DNA of 64,000 nucleotides from contig NZ_KB731324.1 of assembly GCF_000353285.1 (NCBI RefSeq), positions 6,191,156 through 6,255,155 on the forward strand. Reading direction: 5' to 3'. Source of the stretch: Leptolyngbya boryana PCC 6306 (GTDB lineage: Bacteria; Cyanobacteriota; Cyanobacteriia; Leptolyngbyales; Leptolyngbyaceae). The translations under genes and the position numbers were made by a program. The notes below the pieces were generated by a model. That model did not search any database. It had not been told where the DNA came from and saw only the letters and a list, made by a program, of their open reading frames with translations. Shown here one piece after another: positions 1-8,727 of the stretch (positions are counted from its first letter, which is position 1; the number at the start of each line of letters is the position of its first letter).

Positions 1-245
1 ATGCGATTGGTCGCGATCGCTGGAGCAAAAAGATTACAGCGATGTATGAAAACGGAGAGTTTGTTGTGGCAGGGTACACCTACTCTTATCACGACACGCT
101 TGATCTTGCAGTGGGTGGTACTTGTGATGTGAATTTGCTGACAGGCAGAGGTGTGAAGAATAATCAAGAATTTAGAACAACGCTCAAACCGATGAATTTA
201 GAAAATTGGACAGAGGATTCTGAACCCAAAGAGTGTAATTTCTAA
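1..245 (+). CDS. C-terminal part of an unknown protein (runs in from outside the window)
   Basis: The reading frame is open from base 3 of the window with no stop before TAA at 243-245, so the gene starts upstream of the window. The visible ~80 residues are polar and contain a DLAVGGTCDVN stretch. I recognise no domain. The stop codon overlaps the ATG of mobA (TAATG), so the two may be translationally coupled. The internal Met at position 42 is not needed as a start. Confidence 0.45.
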   Translation, partial: AIGRDRWSKKITAMYENGEFVVAGYTYSYHDTLDLAVGGTCDVNLLTGRGVKNNQEFRTTLKPMNLENWTEDSEPKECNF

Positions 246-802
246 TGAATCTGAGTGCGATCGTATTAGCGGGTGGAAATAGTTCTCGAATGGGTCAAGA
301 CAAAGCTCTACTTGAGATTGATGGGGTTCCTCTACTCGAACGAACTTGTGATGCAGCAAGACACTGTACTGATTTGATTTATATTGTGACTTCGTGGCGC
401 GATCGCTATGAGCCAATGGTGTCTGACGTGCAATGGATTGAAGAATCCAGTCCGCGATCGCCGATTGTTGGTTTTGCAGAAGCACTTGAACAGGTTGCGA
501 CTGAGTGGGTTTTACTACTCGCTTGCGATTTGCCTCGATTGCGGGGTGAGACGTTGAAACAGTGGACAACTCAACTCGCAGAAGTATCGATCGTAGTTGC
601 AAAAACTGAGCAGAGATGGGAACCTTTGTGTGGATTTTACCACCGCGATTGTCTACCAAGTTTGCAACGCTACATTGCACAAGGTCAGAGGTCGTTTCAG
701 CATTGGTTAGATGCTGAAGTTGTCCAAGAGTTAGTAGTATCCGATCGTCAAATCTTGTTTAATTGCAATACTCCCGATGATTTGAAACAATGTCTGCCTT
801 AA
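245..802 (+). CDS. mobA: Molybdenum cofactor guanylyltransferase MobA
   Basis: Transfers GMP from GTP to molybdopterin to make the guanine dinucleotide form of the cofactor; cytoplasmic. The 185-residue length fits the family. The N-terminal nucleotidyltransferase signature LAGGNSSRMGQDK lies at residues 8-20, including the P-loop-like glycines and the Lys that contacts GTP. A DLPRL segment near residue 96 supplies the metal-binding Asp (LACDLPR in the family). ATG overlaps the previous stop, and the 3' end overlaps cobD by 13 bases, so this looks like a tightly packed transcription unit. The related MobA-like transferases of other pathways share the fold, but the sequence pattern is typical of MobA. 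Confidence 0.85.
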   Translation: MNLSAIVLAGGNSSRMGQDKALLEIDGVPLLERTCDAARHCTDLIYIVTSWRDRYEPMVSDVQWIEESSPRSPIVGFAEALEQVATEWVLLLACDLPRLRGETLKQWTTQLAEVSIVVAKTEQRWEPLCGFYHRDCLPSLQRYIAQGQRSFQHWLDAEVVQELVVSDRQILFNCNTPDDLKQCLP

Positions 803-1761
803 TTTTAATTTGCTCAGCACTGCTTGATTTCTGGATTGGTGATCCGTGGAATTGGTTGCATCCAGTGCAGGTGATGGGTTGGGTGATCGAGCAATTTAAG
901 CAAGTTACTTTTCGGCTTACTAAAAATGCGATCGCGCTGCGGATTGCGGGCGTGATTTTAACGATTGGATTAGGATTTGGAAGTGCTGGTATCAGTTGGG
1001 GGTTGATTCAGCTTGGAACATTCCTGCATCCGATTTTAGGAAGTGCGATCGCGGTCGTTTTACTTGCAAGCTGTTTTGCTGGACGGAGTTTGAGACGAGC
1101 AGCAGAAGATGTGATTGCAAGATTGGATCATTTAGATGAAGCGCGATCGCAACTTCGGCTTTATGTCGGGCGTGACACAGAGCATTTGTCAAAACCTCAG
1201 ATTCTTAGGGCAGTTCTGGAAACTGTCACCGAGAATTCAGTCGATGGAGTGATGGCTCCATTGTTTTATGCCTTGATTGGGGCATTTACGCCTGTGGGAA
1301 GTGTTGCGTTTGCGATCGCGTATAAAGCCGTTAGCACGCTCGATTCAATGATTGGATATCAGGCACCGCCTTTCACGGATCTTGGTTGGTTTAGTGCTAA
1401 AACTGATGATGTTTTGACTTGGTTTCCTTGTCGATTGACTGTGTTGACATTGGGTTTAATATCCGGCAGACCGTTTGAGGTATGGAAGCTTTGCCAGCGA
1501 GATGCACCTCAAGATCCAAGTCCTAATTCTGGATGGAGTGAATGTATCTATGCGGCTATCTTGAAGGTGCAAGTCGGTGGCGTGAATTACTATCAAGGAG
1601 TCGAAAAACATAAACCTCTGCTCGGAGAGCCTTTACAAGAGATCACAGTTGATACGATTTATCAAGCACTCAGTTTGACGCGGGTTTGTTTTTTGAGTTG
1701 GTTAGCGATCGCATGTTTATTTTTACTACAGCACTTGCCGCTAGGCACTTTCGCAACTTAA
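790..1761 (+). CDS. cobD: Adenosylcobinamide-phosphate synthase CobD/CbiB
   Basis: Integral membrane enzyme that attaches aminopropanol (or its phosphate) to adenosylcobyric acid in B12 (pseudocobalamin in many cyanobacteria) synthesis. At 323 residues it is family length. The N-terminal DFWIGDPWNWLHPVQ motif, the central TENSVDGVMAPLFY motif and the KAVSTLDSMIGY segment are family hallmarks. Several hydrophobic stretches are visible, the last at residues ~300-318. The start codon lies inside the end of mobA. No other cobalamin gene is nearby. A B12-binding radical-SAM enzyme is encoded at 25.9-27.6 kb. Confidence 0.88.
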   Translation: MSALILICSALLDFWIGDPWNWLHPVQVMGWVIEQFKQVTFRLTKNAIALRIAGVILTIGLGFGSAGISWGLIQLGTFLHPILGSAIAVVLLASCFAGRSLRRAAEDVIARLDHLDEARSQLRLYVGRDTEHLSKPQILRAVLETVTENSVDGVMAPLFYALIGAFTPVGSVAFAIAYKAVSTLDSMIGYQAPPFTDLGWFSAKTDDVLTWFPCRLTVLTLGLISGRPFEVWKLCQRDAPQDPSPNSGWSECIYAAILKVQVGGVNYYQGVEKHKPLLGEPLQEITVDTIYQALSLTRVCFLSWLAIACLFLLQHLPLGTFAT

Positions 1762-1783
1762 ACCTCAATCACTGCCTTTAAAC

Positions 1784-2464
1784 CTAATCCTCTGATTTAG
1801 AAAGTTCATCAGGAGCAATGAGCTTTTGCTGCATCGCGATAATTGCAGCTTGAGTGCGATCGCGAACTTCTAGCTTCTGCAAGATAGCATGGACATGAAC
1901 TCGCACTGTTCCGGGTGTAATGTATAGTATTTCAGCGATTTCTTGATTCGTTTTTCCGCGTGCAATCCATGCCAAAATTTCTTGCTCTCGTTGAGTCAGA
2001 GCCACTTTAGGATGATCCGGATCAGAAGTTCCTTGATGTTCAAAAGCAGCTCGAATTTCAGTCGTCGCGGTCGCATCCCACCATGATGCACCTGCTGCTA
2101 CTGACTGAATCGCCAGAATCAGAAGTTGAGAAGGGCATCCTTTCAGACAATATCCTTGTGCCCCAGCTTCGATCATCCGATTGACGATCGCTTTTTGAGT
2201 ATGAGACGTGAGAACTAGCACAGGTAGTGTCGGTACACACTGCCGAATTTGCCGACAAGTTTCAATTCCTCCAAGCCCTGATAGCCCAATATCTAAGACA
2301 ACAATGTCGAGCGCTTGCGACTTAACTAGATCGAGTGCCGTTTCTCCATCTTCTGCTTCTGCGACAACCTCTAAGTTTGGTTCTCGATCGAGACGAACTC
2401 GCAAACCGAGACGGAATAGTTCATCATCTTCAACAAGAAGAATTTTTAGCGGTGGAGATGCCAT
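1784..2464 (-). CDS. NarL/LuxR-type response regulator
   Basis: A 226-residue two-component transcription regulator. An N-terminal receiver domain has acidic residues in LLVEDDE, the phosphoacceptor Asp58 in VVLDIGLSG, and a Lys in the SHTQKA-type loop. The C-terminal LuxR helix-turn-helix reads LTQREQEILAWIARGKTNQEIAEILY. The open frame extends upstream to 2644, but I chose the ATG at 2464 (MASPPLKILL): it lies one base after the stop of the kinase gene, and the upstream extension overlaps that gene and has no receiver homology. The two genes form a coupled pair. Confidence 0.85.
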   Translation of the reverse strand: MASPPLKILLVEDDELFRLGLRVRLDREPNLEVVAEAEDGETALDLVKSQALDIVVLDIGLSGLGGIETCRQIRQCVPTLPVLVLTSHTQKAIVNRMIEAGAQGYCLKGCPSQLLILAIQSVAAGASWWDATATTEIRAAFEHQGTSDPDHPKVALTQREQEILAWIARGKTNQEIAEILYITPGTVRVHVHAILQKLEVRDRTQAAIIAMQQKLIAPDELSKSED

Positions 2465-2465
2465 C

Positions 2466-3563
2466 TTACACGACAGGGGAGTGAGGGAGAGTTGGCAGGC
2501 GAAATGCAAATACTGCTCCTCCTGCCTGACCATTTTCTGCCCAAATTGTACCGCCATGTGCCTCGATAATTTGACGCGAGAGATAGAGTCCGAGTCCAGA
2601 CCCTTTGGTTTGGCGATCGCTCTGTCCCTGATAAAATCGCTCAAATAGATGCAGAATTTCTTCAGACTGCACGCCTGCCCCGGTATCGATTACTTTTACC
2701 GTTTGATAAATTGAGCCAGGTTCTAGCGCAATTTCAACTTTGCCACCGCGAGAAGAATGATGAATGGCATTGGTCAGCAAATTTGCAATCACCCGCTGAA
2801 GTTGTAGCGGATCACCTTTGACCCAGAGAAATTTGCGAAAATCCGAAGCTCCATAATTCAGTGAAATATGAATGCGACGACTGGCTGCAAGTTCTCTCAG
2901 GGTTGTTGTGACTTCTTCTGTCAGTTTTACGAGATCGACAGGAACTGCATTGAGTTGAATGCCCTCATTATCGTTGCGGTAGACATCTAATAATGTTTCA
3001 ACGATCTGTAAGGTGGTTCGATGACTTCTCATCATCATTGCTAGAACAGGTTGTTGGGCAGACTGCACCTCGCCAAAACTACCCTGTTGAAATGCTTTTA
3101 ATGTTTCAATGGCTCCGAGTAACGGAGTTTTTAGATCATGCGTCAAAGTAGAAGCAAAATCTTCTCGAAGACGTGCAAGTTGTTCTTGGGATTCTAATTG
3201 ACTCTGCTGGTGTAAAACGGTTTGCTGATATGCTCGATTGCGATCGCTCAACATCCCTGTTACTACGATCGCGATTGTTGCGATGATTCGATTTGAGATC
3301 ATTGCAGCATTGATGATCTCAAAATTGGGCAGCCAAACGTTGAGCATGGTCAGAATGCAAGCGATCGCCGTCAGTGTAAAAACGGCGCGTCGGCTCAAAT
3401 GATGACTCGCAATCAGAATAGGACCAATGTATAGATAGCCAAATACATAGGCAGAAGGCGTGGCATATTCTAGGACAAATACGATCGCGAACAGAAATAC
3501 GATGAGCCAGAATGCGTGAAGATGCCAATCTTTAGAACTAACAAACAGCTTGAAGAGTGACAT
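2466..3563 (-). CDS. Membrane sensor histidine kinase
   Basis: The N-terminal ~110 residues hold about four membrane segments with no large outside loop, then a short coiled linker (residues ~110-135). A HisKA domain follows with phosphoacceptor His in LTHDLKTPL, then a HATPase domain with N box NLLTNAIHH, DTGAGV and GSGLGLYL. About 365 residues from the ATG at 3563; the frame could be extended to a TTG at 3629, but no ribosome site supports that. It is the partner of the downstream regulator and is divergent from kdpA. The ligand is unknown. It lacks the KdpD/USP domains, so I do not call it KdpD. Confidence 0.8.
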   Translation of the reverse strand: MSLFKLFVSSKDWHLHAFWLIVFLFAIVFVLEYATPSAYVFGYLYIGPILIASHHLSRRAVFTLTAIACILTMLNVWLPNFEIINAAMISNRIIATIAIVVTGMLSDRNRAYQQTVLHQQSQLESQEQLARLREDFASTLTHDLKTPLLGAIETLKAFQQGSFGEVQSAQQPVLAMMMRSHRTTLQIVETLLDVYRNDNEGIQLNAVPVDLVKLTEEVTTTLRELAASRRIHISLNYGASDFRKFLWVKGDPLQLQRVIANLLTNAIHHSSRGGKVEIALEPGSIYQTVKVIDTGAGVQSEEILHLFERFYQGQSDRQTKGSGLGLYLSRQIIEAHGGTIWAENGQAGGAVFAFRLPTLPHSPVV

Positions 3564-3856
3564 TGGGCTGATCCGGAGGAGTCCTTTCTCAAAGTTTAAG
3601 CGATCTGCTTGAGAAAAAGGATGTTTCAATTCGCGTTTAGATGCGATCTATATCTATGCTAATAGCGCTTTCCTAAACACGACTCAGTGGAAGATATAGA
3701 CGAGACCCGTTTCAAAGTTATACCTTGTCAGATCGACAAAATCGTTCATGATAGTTCTCAGAGACGATTCAAATGCTTCGCGTGTTCGCTGCATTACGCT
3801 TCAAGTTTGAGCAAAAACAACTACTTCAATTTTTCTGTTGGAGTTCGAGATAAATT

Positions 3857-5593
3857 ATGCTGGAAGGATGGTTTCAAATTGCGTTAACGCTGCTGATTGT
3901 AGTAGTGATTACCCCTTTTTTAGGTGGGTATATGGCGCGCATCTACTTGGGTCAGCGATCGTTACTTGACCCCGTGCTCAATGCGATCGAGTCGAGAATT
4001 TATCGCTTGAGTGGCTGTCAAGCACAGGAAAACATGACGGGCTGGCAGTATGCTAGAGCCGTATTGTTTAGCAATGTGGCGATGTCATTGCTGCTGGCTT
4101 TTATTTTGTTTGGTCAAGGCTGGCTTCCGTTGAATCCGACTTATCTCAGTTCGCCAACTTGGGATACGAATTTACATACAATCATTTCATTTATTACGAA
4201 TACCAATCAGCAGCATTATTCTGGCGAAACGACCTATAGCTATTTTGCTCAGGTTGCTGGTTTAGGCTATATGTTCTTTGTCTCAGCAGCAACAGGGATG
4301 GCAGTGGGTGCTGCTTTTATCCGAGGGCTGACAGGTAGACCGCTTGGTAATTTTTATGTGGATCTGATTCGGACGATTACGCGGATTCATTTGCCGATCG
4401 CAATCTTGATCACGATTGTTCTTATTGCTGCTGGAACTCCGGAAACCCTCGGAAGTCCTATTATCGTTCCGACTTTAGAAAATCCAGCAATCAGTCAAGC
4501 GATCGCACGCGGACCGATCGCTCACTTTGAGGCAATGAAGGAACTTGGGGAAAACGGGGGTGGATTCTTTGCGATTAACTCAGCACACCCATTTGAGAAT
4601 CCCAATCCGCTCACGAATCTCATCCAGATTATGAGCATGGTTGCTTTACCTGCTTCTTTCATCTACGCCTATGGTGTGATTGCAAACAATCGTAAGCAAG
4701 CTTGGCTCGTCTATGGGCTAGTCATGTTCCTATTTATTGGCTTCGTCATTATCAATGGGATTGGGGAGTACAATGGCAATCCCGCAGTTAACGCGCTGCT
4801 TGGCGGTCAGGCTCCGAACCTAGAAGGAAAAGAAGTCCGCTTTGGTTGGGCACAATCGGCACTTTATGCCACGATGACGACTGGAACCATGACTGGAGCC
4901 GTCAATAGCTTACACGACTCGTTTATGCCCAATGGTGGCTTTGTCACGCTCTCCAACATGCTGCTGCAAATTGTCTGGGGTGGACAAGGAACGGGAACAG
5001 CTTACCTTTTTGCTTACTTGCTTCTGGCAGTGTTCGTAACAGGATTGATGGTTGGTAGAACGCCAGAATTTTTGGGACGCAAGATCGAAAAGCGGGAAGT
5101 CGTGCTAGCGAGTTTTCTGATTTTGCTGGTGCATCCGATCGCGATTCTCCTGCCTAGTGCGATCGCATTATCTTTACCCAGTGCGCCCGATGGTGCGACG
5201 GCTCAAGGCTTTTTTAACGGTATTCCTAATCCTGGCTTTCATGGCATGACTCAACTCCTGTATGAGTATGCGTCTGCTGCTGCAAACAATGGGTCTGGAT
5301 TTGAAGGATTACTCGATAGTCAACCTGCACCCTCTGCATTGTGGTGGAACTTGAGTTGCTGCTTTAGTCTACTAGCAGGTCGTTATATTCCAATGGTTTC
5401 ACTGCTGTTGCTTGCTGATAGCATGTCCCGCAAACAGCCTGTGCCTTTAACGAGTGGAACATTGAGAACTGATACCGGATTATTCATTGCTGTGACAGCA
5501 GGTGTGATTTTAATTCTCGGCGCACTCACATTCTTCCCTGTCTTGGCACTTGGACCGATCGCTGAAGCCTTTCAAATTGCTAGAGGCGGTTAG
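3857..5593 (+). CDS. kdpA: Potassium-transporting ATPase channel subunit KdpA
   Basis: K+-selective subunit of the high-affinity KdpFABC pump in the cytoplasmic membrane. At 578 residues it is slightly longer than the E. coli protein. The four selectivity-filter-like repeats can be followed: [26 protein letters not shown], the [16 protein letters not shown] segment and [10 protein letters not shown]. About ten membrane segments are visible. ATG at 3857. The 290-base gap to the divergent kinase gene is its likely promoter region. kdpB follows after 49 bases. Confidence 0.95.
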   Translation: MLEGWFQIALTLLIVVVITPFLGGYMARIYLGQRSLLDPVLNAIESRIYRLSGCQAQENMTGWQYARAVLFSNVAMSLLLAFILFGQGWLPLNPTYLSSPTWDTNLHTIISFITNTNQQHYSGETTYSYFAQVAGLGYMFFVSAATGMAVGAAFIRGLTGRPLGNFYVDLIRTITRIHLPIAILITIVLIAAGTPETLGSPIIVPTLENPAISQAIARGPIAHFEAMKELGENGGGFFAINSAHPFENPNPLTNLIQIMSMVALPASFIYAYGVIANNRKQAWLVYGLVMFLFIGFVIINGIGEYNGNPAVNALLGGQAPNLEGKEVRFGWAQSALYATMTTGTMTGAVNSLHDSFMPNGGFVTLSNMLLQIVWGGQGTGTAYLFAYLLLAVFVTGLMVGRTPEFLGRKIEKREVVLASFLILLVHPIAILLPSAIALSLPSAPDGATAQGFFNGIPNPGFHGMTQLLYEYASAAANNGSGFEGLLDSQPAPSALWWNLSCCFSLLAGRYIPMVSLLLLADSMSRKQPVPLTSGTLRTDTGLFIAVTAGVILILGALTFFPVLALGPIAEAFQIARGG

Positions 5594-5642
5594 TTTGATC
5601 AACGACTAGAGTTATTTACTTCAGGATAACATTTCAACTGTT

Positions 5643-7778
5643 ATGAAATCTATGCCGTCTCATTCAGGAAAATTGCCTCAGGGATCTCGTGACAATCGCA
5701 AACATACCGCTAAAGTCAAGCTGGATGGCTTGTATCAAAAAGCCGTCAAAGAGGCATTTGTTAAACTTGACCCACGGATTGTCGTTAAAAATCCGGTGAT
5801 GTTTGTGGTTTGGCTCGGTACGATCGTGACTTTGCTCGTCACGCTGGAGCCAAACTTATTTGGAACCGTGCAAGCTGATGTGAATCAACAACGCCTGCTC
5901 AATGGCATCATTACGTTGATTCTATTTTTTACAGTTGTTTTTGCGAATTTTGCAGAGGCAGTTGCAGAAGGACGTGGAAAAGCTCAAGCAGATTCACTGC
6001 GATCGACGCGATCGGATACTTCTGCTTTAAAAGTTTTTCCCGATGGTACAACTCAGAAAGTAAGTTCTACTGCACTACGGCGGGGTGATCTGGTTCGAGT
6101 CGTAGCTGGAGACATGATTCCAGCTGATGGGGAAGTGATCGAAGGCATTGCTTCTGTAGATGAATCTGCCATTACTGGAGAATCGGCTCCGGTGCTGAAG
6201 CAACCCGGCACAGACATTATGAGTTCAGTCACGGGTGGGACTCGCATCATTTCTGACCAATTGTTACTCAAAATTACTCAAGATCCGGGGCAAGGCTTTA
6301 TCGATCGGATGATTGCCCTCGTCGAAGGCGCAGCACGCACGAAAACGCCAAACGAAATTGCTTTAACTGTGTTACTTGCAGTTCTGACCCAGGTGTTTTT
6401 GATTGTGGTTGCGACCGTTCCCCCAATTGCAAACTATGTTGCAAACTTTTTAGAAACAACGCTCGGAGGAGAGGTTGCAAATAGCTTCCGCTCGGGAGCC
6501 AGCATCGCGATTTTAATTTCGCTGCTTGTGGCATTAATTCCGACGACAATCGGGGGCTTGTTGAGTGCGATCGGGATTGCGGGAATGGATCGAGTGGCGC
6601 AGTTCAATGTGATTGCGACTTCTGGACGAGCTGTTGAAGCTTGTGGAGATGTCAATACACTCGTGCTTGATAAAACTGGAACGATCACGCTTGGGAACCG
6701 TCTCGCTGACGAGTTTATTCCAGTGAATGACCATTCACTCGTAGAGATGGCTGATATTTGTCTTGCCGCTAGTTTATTCGATGAAACTCCAGAAGGACGA
6801 TCAATTGTCCAGCTCGCTCAAAATTTAGGTGCGAATTTTGCCTTAAATGGAAAAGCGGCTGAAGGGGTTGAATTTTCAGCTCGAACTCGCCTGAGTGGGA
6901 CAGATATTGAAGGCATTGAGTATCGTAAGGGAGCCGTGGATGCTGTGAAAGGCTTTGTGCGATCGCGAGGTGGACAGGTTCCTGCTGCACTCGACGAAGC
7001 TTATGAGCGTGTCTCTCGATTCGGAGGAACGCCGCTTGCGGTCTGCCAAGGCAGTGATATGTACGGCGTGATCTACCTTAAAGACATTGTAAAACCGGGA
7101 CTTCGCGAACGATTTGATCAACTCCGTCGCATGGGAGTCAAGACGATTATGCTCACTGGAGATAATCGCATCACAGCTTCAATCATTGCTCAAGAAGCAG
7201 GGGTGGATGATTTTATTGCAGAAGCGACTCCTGAAGACAAGATTGACGTGATTCGCCGCGAACAATCTGAAGGTAAGCTCGTTGCGATGACGGGTGATGG
7301 AACCAATGATGCGCCTGCTCTTGCTCAAGCCAATGTCGGCTTAGCAATGAATTCTGGCACACAGGCTGCGAAAGAAGCTGCCAATATGGTTGATCTAGAT
7401 TCTGATCCGACTAAACTGATTGACTTAGTGACGATTGGCAAACAGCTTCTCATCACCCGTGGGGCATTGACCACATTCTCGATCGCGAATGACATTGCGA
7501 AGTATTTTGCAATCATTCCTACTATCTTTGCTGCTGCCGGAATCGGTGCATTGAACATTATGGGGTTAAAAAGTGCAGAGTCCGCGATCGTATCTGCCTT
7601 AATCTACAACGCGCTGATCATTCCTGTACTGATTCCATTAGCCCTAAAAGGTGTGCAATTTCGTCCGCTCACTGCCGATCAATTGCTCAAGCGCAATATG
7701 TTGGTCTATGGCTTGGGTGGCATTGTTGCACCTTTTATTGCGATTAAAGCGATCGACCTGATTTTGCCGTTATCCTAG
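5643..7778 (+). CDS. kdpB: Potassium-transporting P-type ATPase catalytic subunit KdpB
   Basis: ATP-hydrolysing subunit of the Kdp pump. ITGES (around residue 177) is the actuator motif. DKTGT carries the phosphorylated Asp343. MLTGDN near residue 503 and [12 protein letters not shown] are the P-domain hinge motifs. At 711 residues it has an N-terminal extension of ~30 residues, rich in basic and polar residues, relative to E. coli KdpB. Cyanobacterial KdpB proteins often have such extensions. It lies between kdpA and the kdpF-like gene in one operon. Confidence 0.95.
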   Translation: MKSMPSHSGKLPQGSRDNRKHTAKVKLDGLYQKAVKEAFVKLDPRIVVKNPVMFVVWLGTIVTLLVTLEPNLFGTVQADVNQQRLLNGIITLILFFTVVFANFAEAVAEGRGKAQADSLRSTRSDTSALKVFPDGTTQKVSSTALRRGDLVRVVAGDMIPADGEVIEGIASVDESAITGESAPVLKQPGTDIMSSVTGGTRIISDQLLLKITQDPGQGFIDRMIALVEGAARTKTPNEIALTVLLAVLTQVFLIVVATVPPIANYVANFLETTLGGEVANSFRSGASIAILISLLVALIPTTIGGLLSAIGIAGMDRVAQFNVIATSGRAVEACGDVNTLVLDKTGTITLGNRLADEFIPVNDHSLVEMADICLAASLFDETPEGRSIVQLAQNLGANFALNGKAAEGVEFSARTRLSGTDIEGIEYRKGAVDAVKGFVRSRGGQVPAALDEAYERVSRFGGTPLAVCQGSDMYGVIYLKDIVKPGLRERFDQLRRMGVKTIMLTGDNRITASIIAQEAGVDDFIAEATPEDKIDVIRREQSEGKLVAMTGDGTNDAPALAQANVGLAMNSGTQAAKEAANMVDLDSDPTKLIDLVTIGKQLLITRGALTTFSIANDIAKYFAIIPTIFAAAGIGALNIMGLKSAESAIVSALIYNALIIPVLIPLALKGVQFRPLTADQLLKRNMLVYGLGGIVAPFIAIKAIDLILPLS

Positions 7779-7787
7779 TAAACTGCT

Positions 7788-8048
7788 ATGAAATTCAATT
7801 TACCTCACACTCTCACTCCAGTGTTTGAAGATACGAGCGAAATGCTTTTAGCATGGCGCAGAAGAAAGCTGCCTCTGTATTTGTTCTTGGCACTTTGTTT
7901 TAATCTTGTTCTTGCACCTGTGGTCTATGCTGCTAGTAGTTCTCAGCTTTCTCGCTCCCAAGCTTGGTCACTGGGACTACTTGGCTTATTAATCGTTGCA
8001 TTGTCTGTTTACTTGTTTTTTGTGATGTTTGCGCCGGAGAAATTCTAA
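7788..8048 (+). CDS. KdpF-like small membrane subunit with an N-terminal extension
   Basis: 86 residues. The C-terminal segment LLGLLIVALSVYLFFVMFAPEKF is one hydrophobic helix ending in PEKF, very like the ~29-residue KdpF peptide that stabilises the pump. Ahead of it is an extra ~60-residue region with its own hydrophobic stretch (LFLALCFNLVLAPVVYA) and a charged RRRK patch. The position between kdpB and kdpC supports the assignment. Cyanobacterial operons carry a gene here that has been named kdpG/kdpF in some species. Whether the extension has its own role is not visible. Confidence 0.7.
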   Translation: MKFNLPHTLTPVFEDTSEMLLAWRRRKLPLYLFLALCFNLVLAPVVYAASSSQLSRSQAWSLGLLGLLIVALSVYLFFVMFAPEKF

Positions 8049-8049
8049 A

Positions 8050-8664
8050 ATGAGCTTTGTACGTGAGGCAGGTAGAGCCGTTCGTTCTACTTTCGTTCTT
8101 TGGGTTCTGACTGCTTTGATTTATCCATTTGTGATGATTGCGATCGGACAAATTGCCTTTCCATTTCAAGCAAATGGCAGTTTGATCAACAACGCTCAGG
8201 GACAACCGATTGGCTCAGCTTTAATTGGGCAACCGTTTACCAGCGATCGCTATTTCAATAGTCGCCCTAGTACTACAAACTATAGTACTGCCGATCCAAA
8301 AGCAGATTCGCTAGGGGTATTAAAAACAGGGGTTTCAGGTGCAAGTAATCTGGCTCCGAATAATCCCGCTTTGCTCGATCGCATCAAAGGCGACATTCCC
8401 AGATTGCAGAAAGCAGGTGTGAAACCGACAGCCGATTTAGTTTACACATCAGGGTCAAGTCTTGATCCGCACATTACGCCAGAGGGAGCAAGAGCGCAAA
8501 TTGATCGAGTCGCAAAAGCGCGAGGACTGCAACCGAATCAGATTGAAGCTTTGATCACCCAAAATACTGAGAATCGCTTCTTAGGCATTTTTGGTGAACC
8601 CGGAGTAAATGTATTAAAGCTGAACTTAGCGTTAGATGCTCTCAAACCTGCTCGGGCATCGTAA
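8050..8664 (+). CDS. kdpC: Potassium-transporting ATPase subunit KdpC
   Basis: Single-pass membrane subunit that helps ATP binding by KdpB. 204 residues from the ATG at 8050, two bases after the previous stop; the frame extends to 8029 with an alternative codon, but this ATG is better placed. Motifs: an N-terminal helix (FVLWVLTALIYPFVM), the IGSALIGQPF segment, YFNSRPS, SGSSLDPHITP, and the C-terminal GEPGVNVLKLNLALD. All are family hallmarks. It is the last gene of the operon; no kdpD or kdpE follows within the window. Confidence 0.93.
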   Translation: MSFVREAGRAVRSTFVLWVLTALIYPFVMIAIGQIAFPFQANGSLINNAQGQPIGSALIGQPFTSDRYFNSRPSTTNYSTADPKADSLGVLKTGVSGASNLAPNNPALLDRIKGDIPRLQKAGVKPTADLVYTSGSSLDPHITPEGARAQIDRVAKARGLQPNQIEALITQNTENRFLGIFGEPGVNVLKLNLALDALKPARAS

Positions 8665-8727
8665 CTGCAAAATCTAAGAGGCTAACTTAGAACTGTATTT
8701 GAGAGTGCAGATGCTCTTGATCCCATT

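Noticed and set aside
2466..3563. Kinase next to kdp taken as KdpD
   Set aside because: No KdpD or USP domain, and its partner regulator is NarL-type whereas KdpE is OmpR-type.
3687..3887. 66-residue open frame upstream of kdpA
   Set aside because: Overlaps the kdpA start in another frame, has no ribosome site and a composition unlike a protein; treated as leader sequence.
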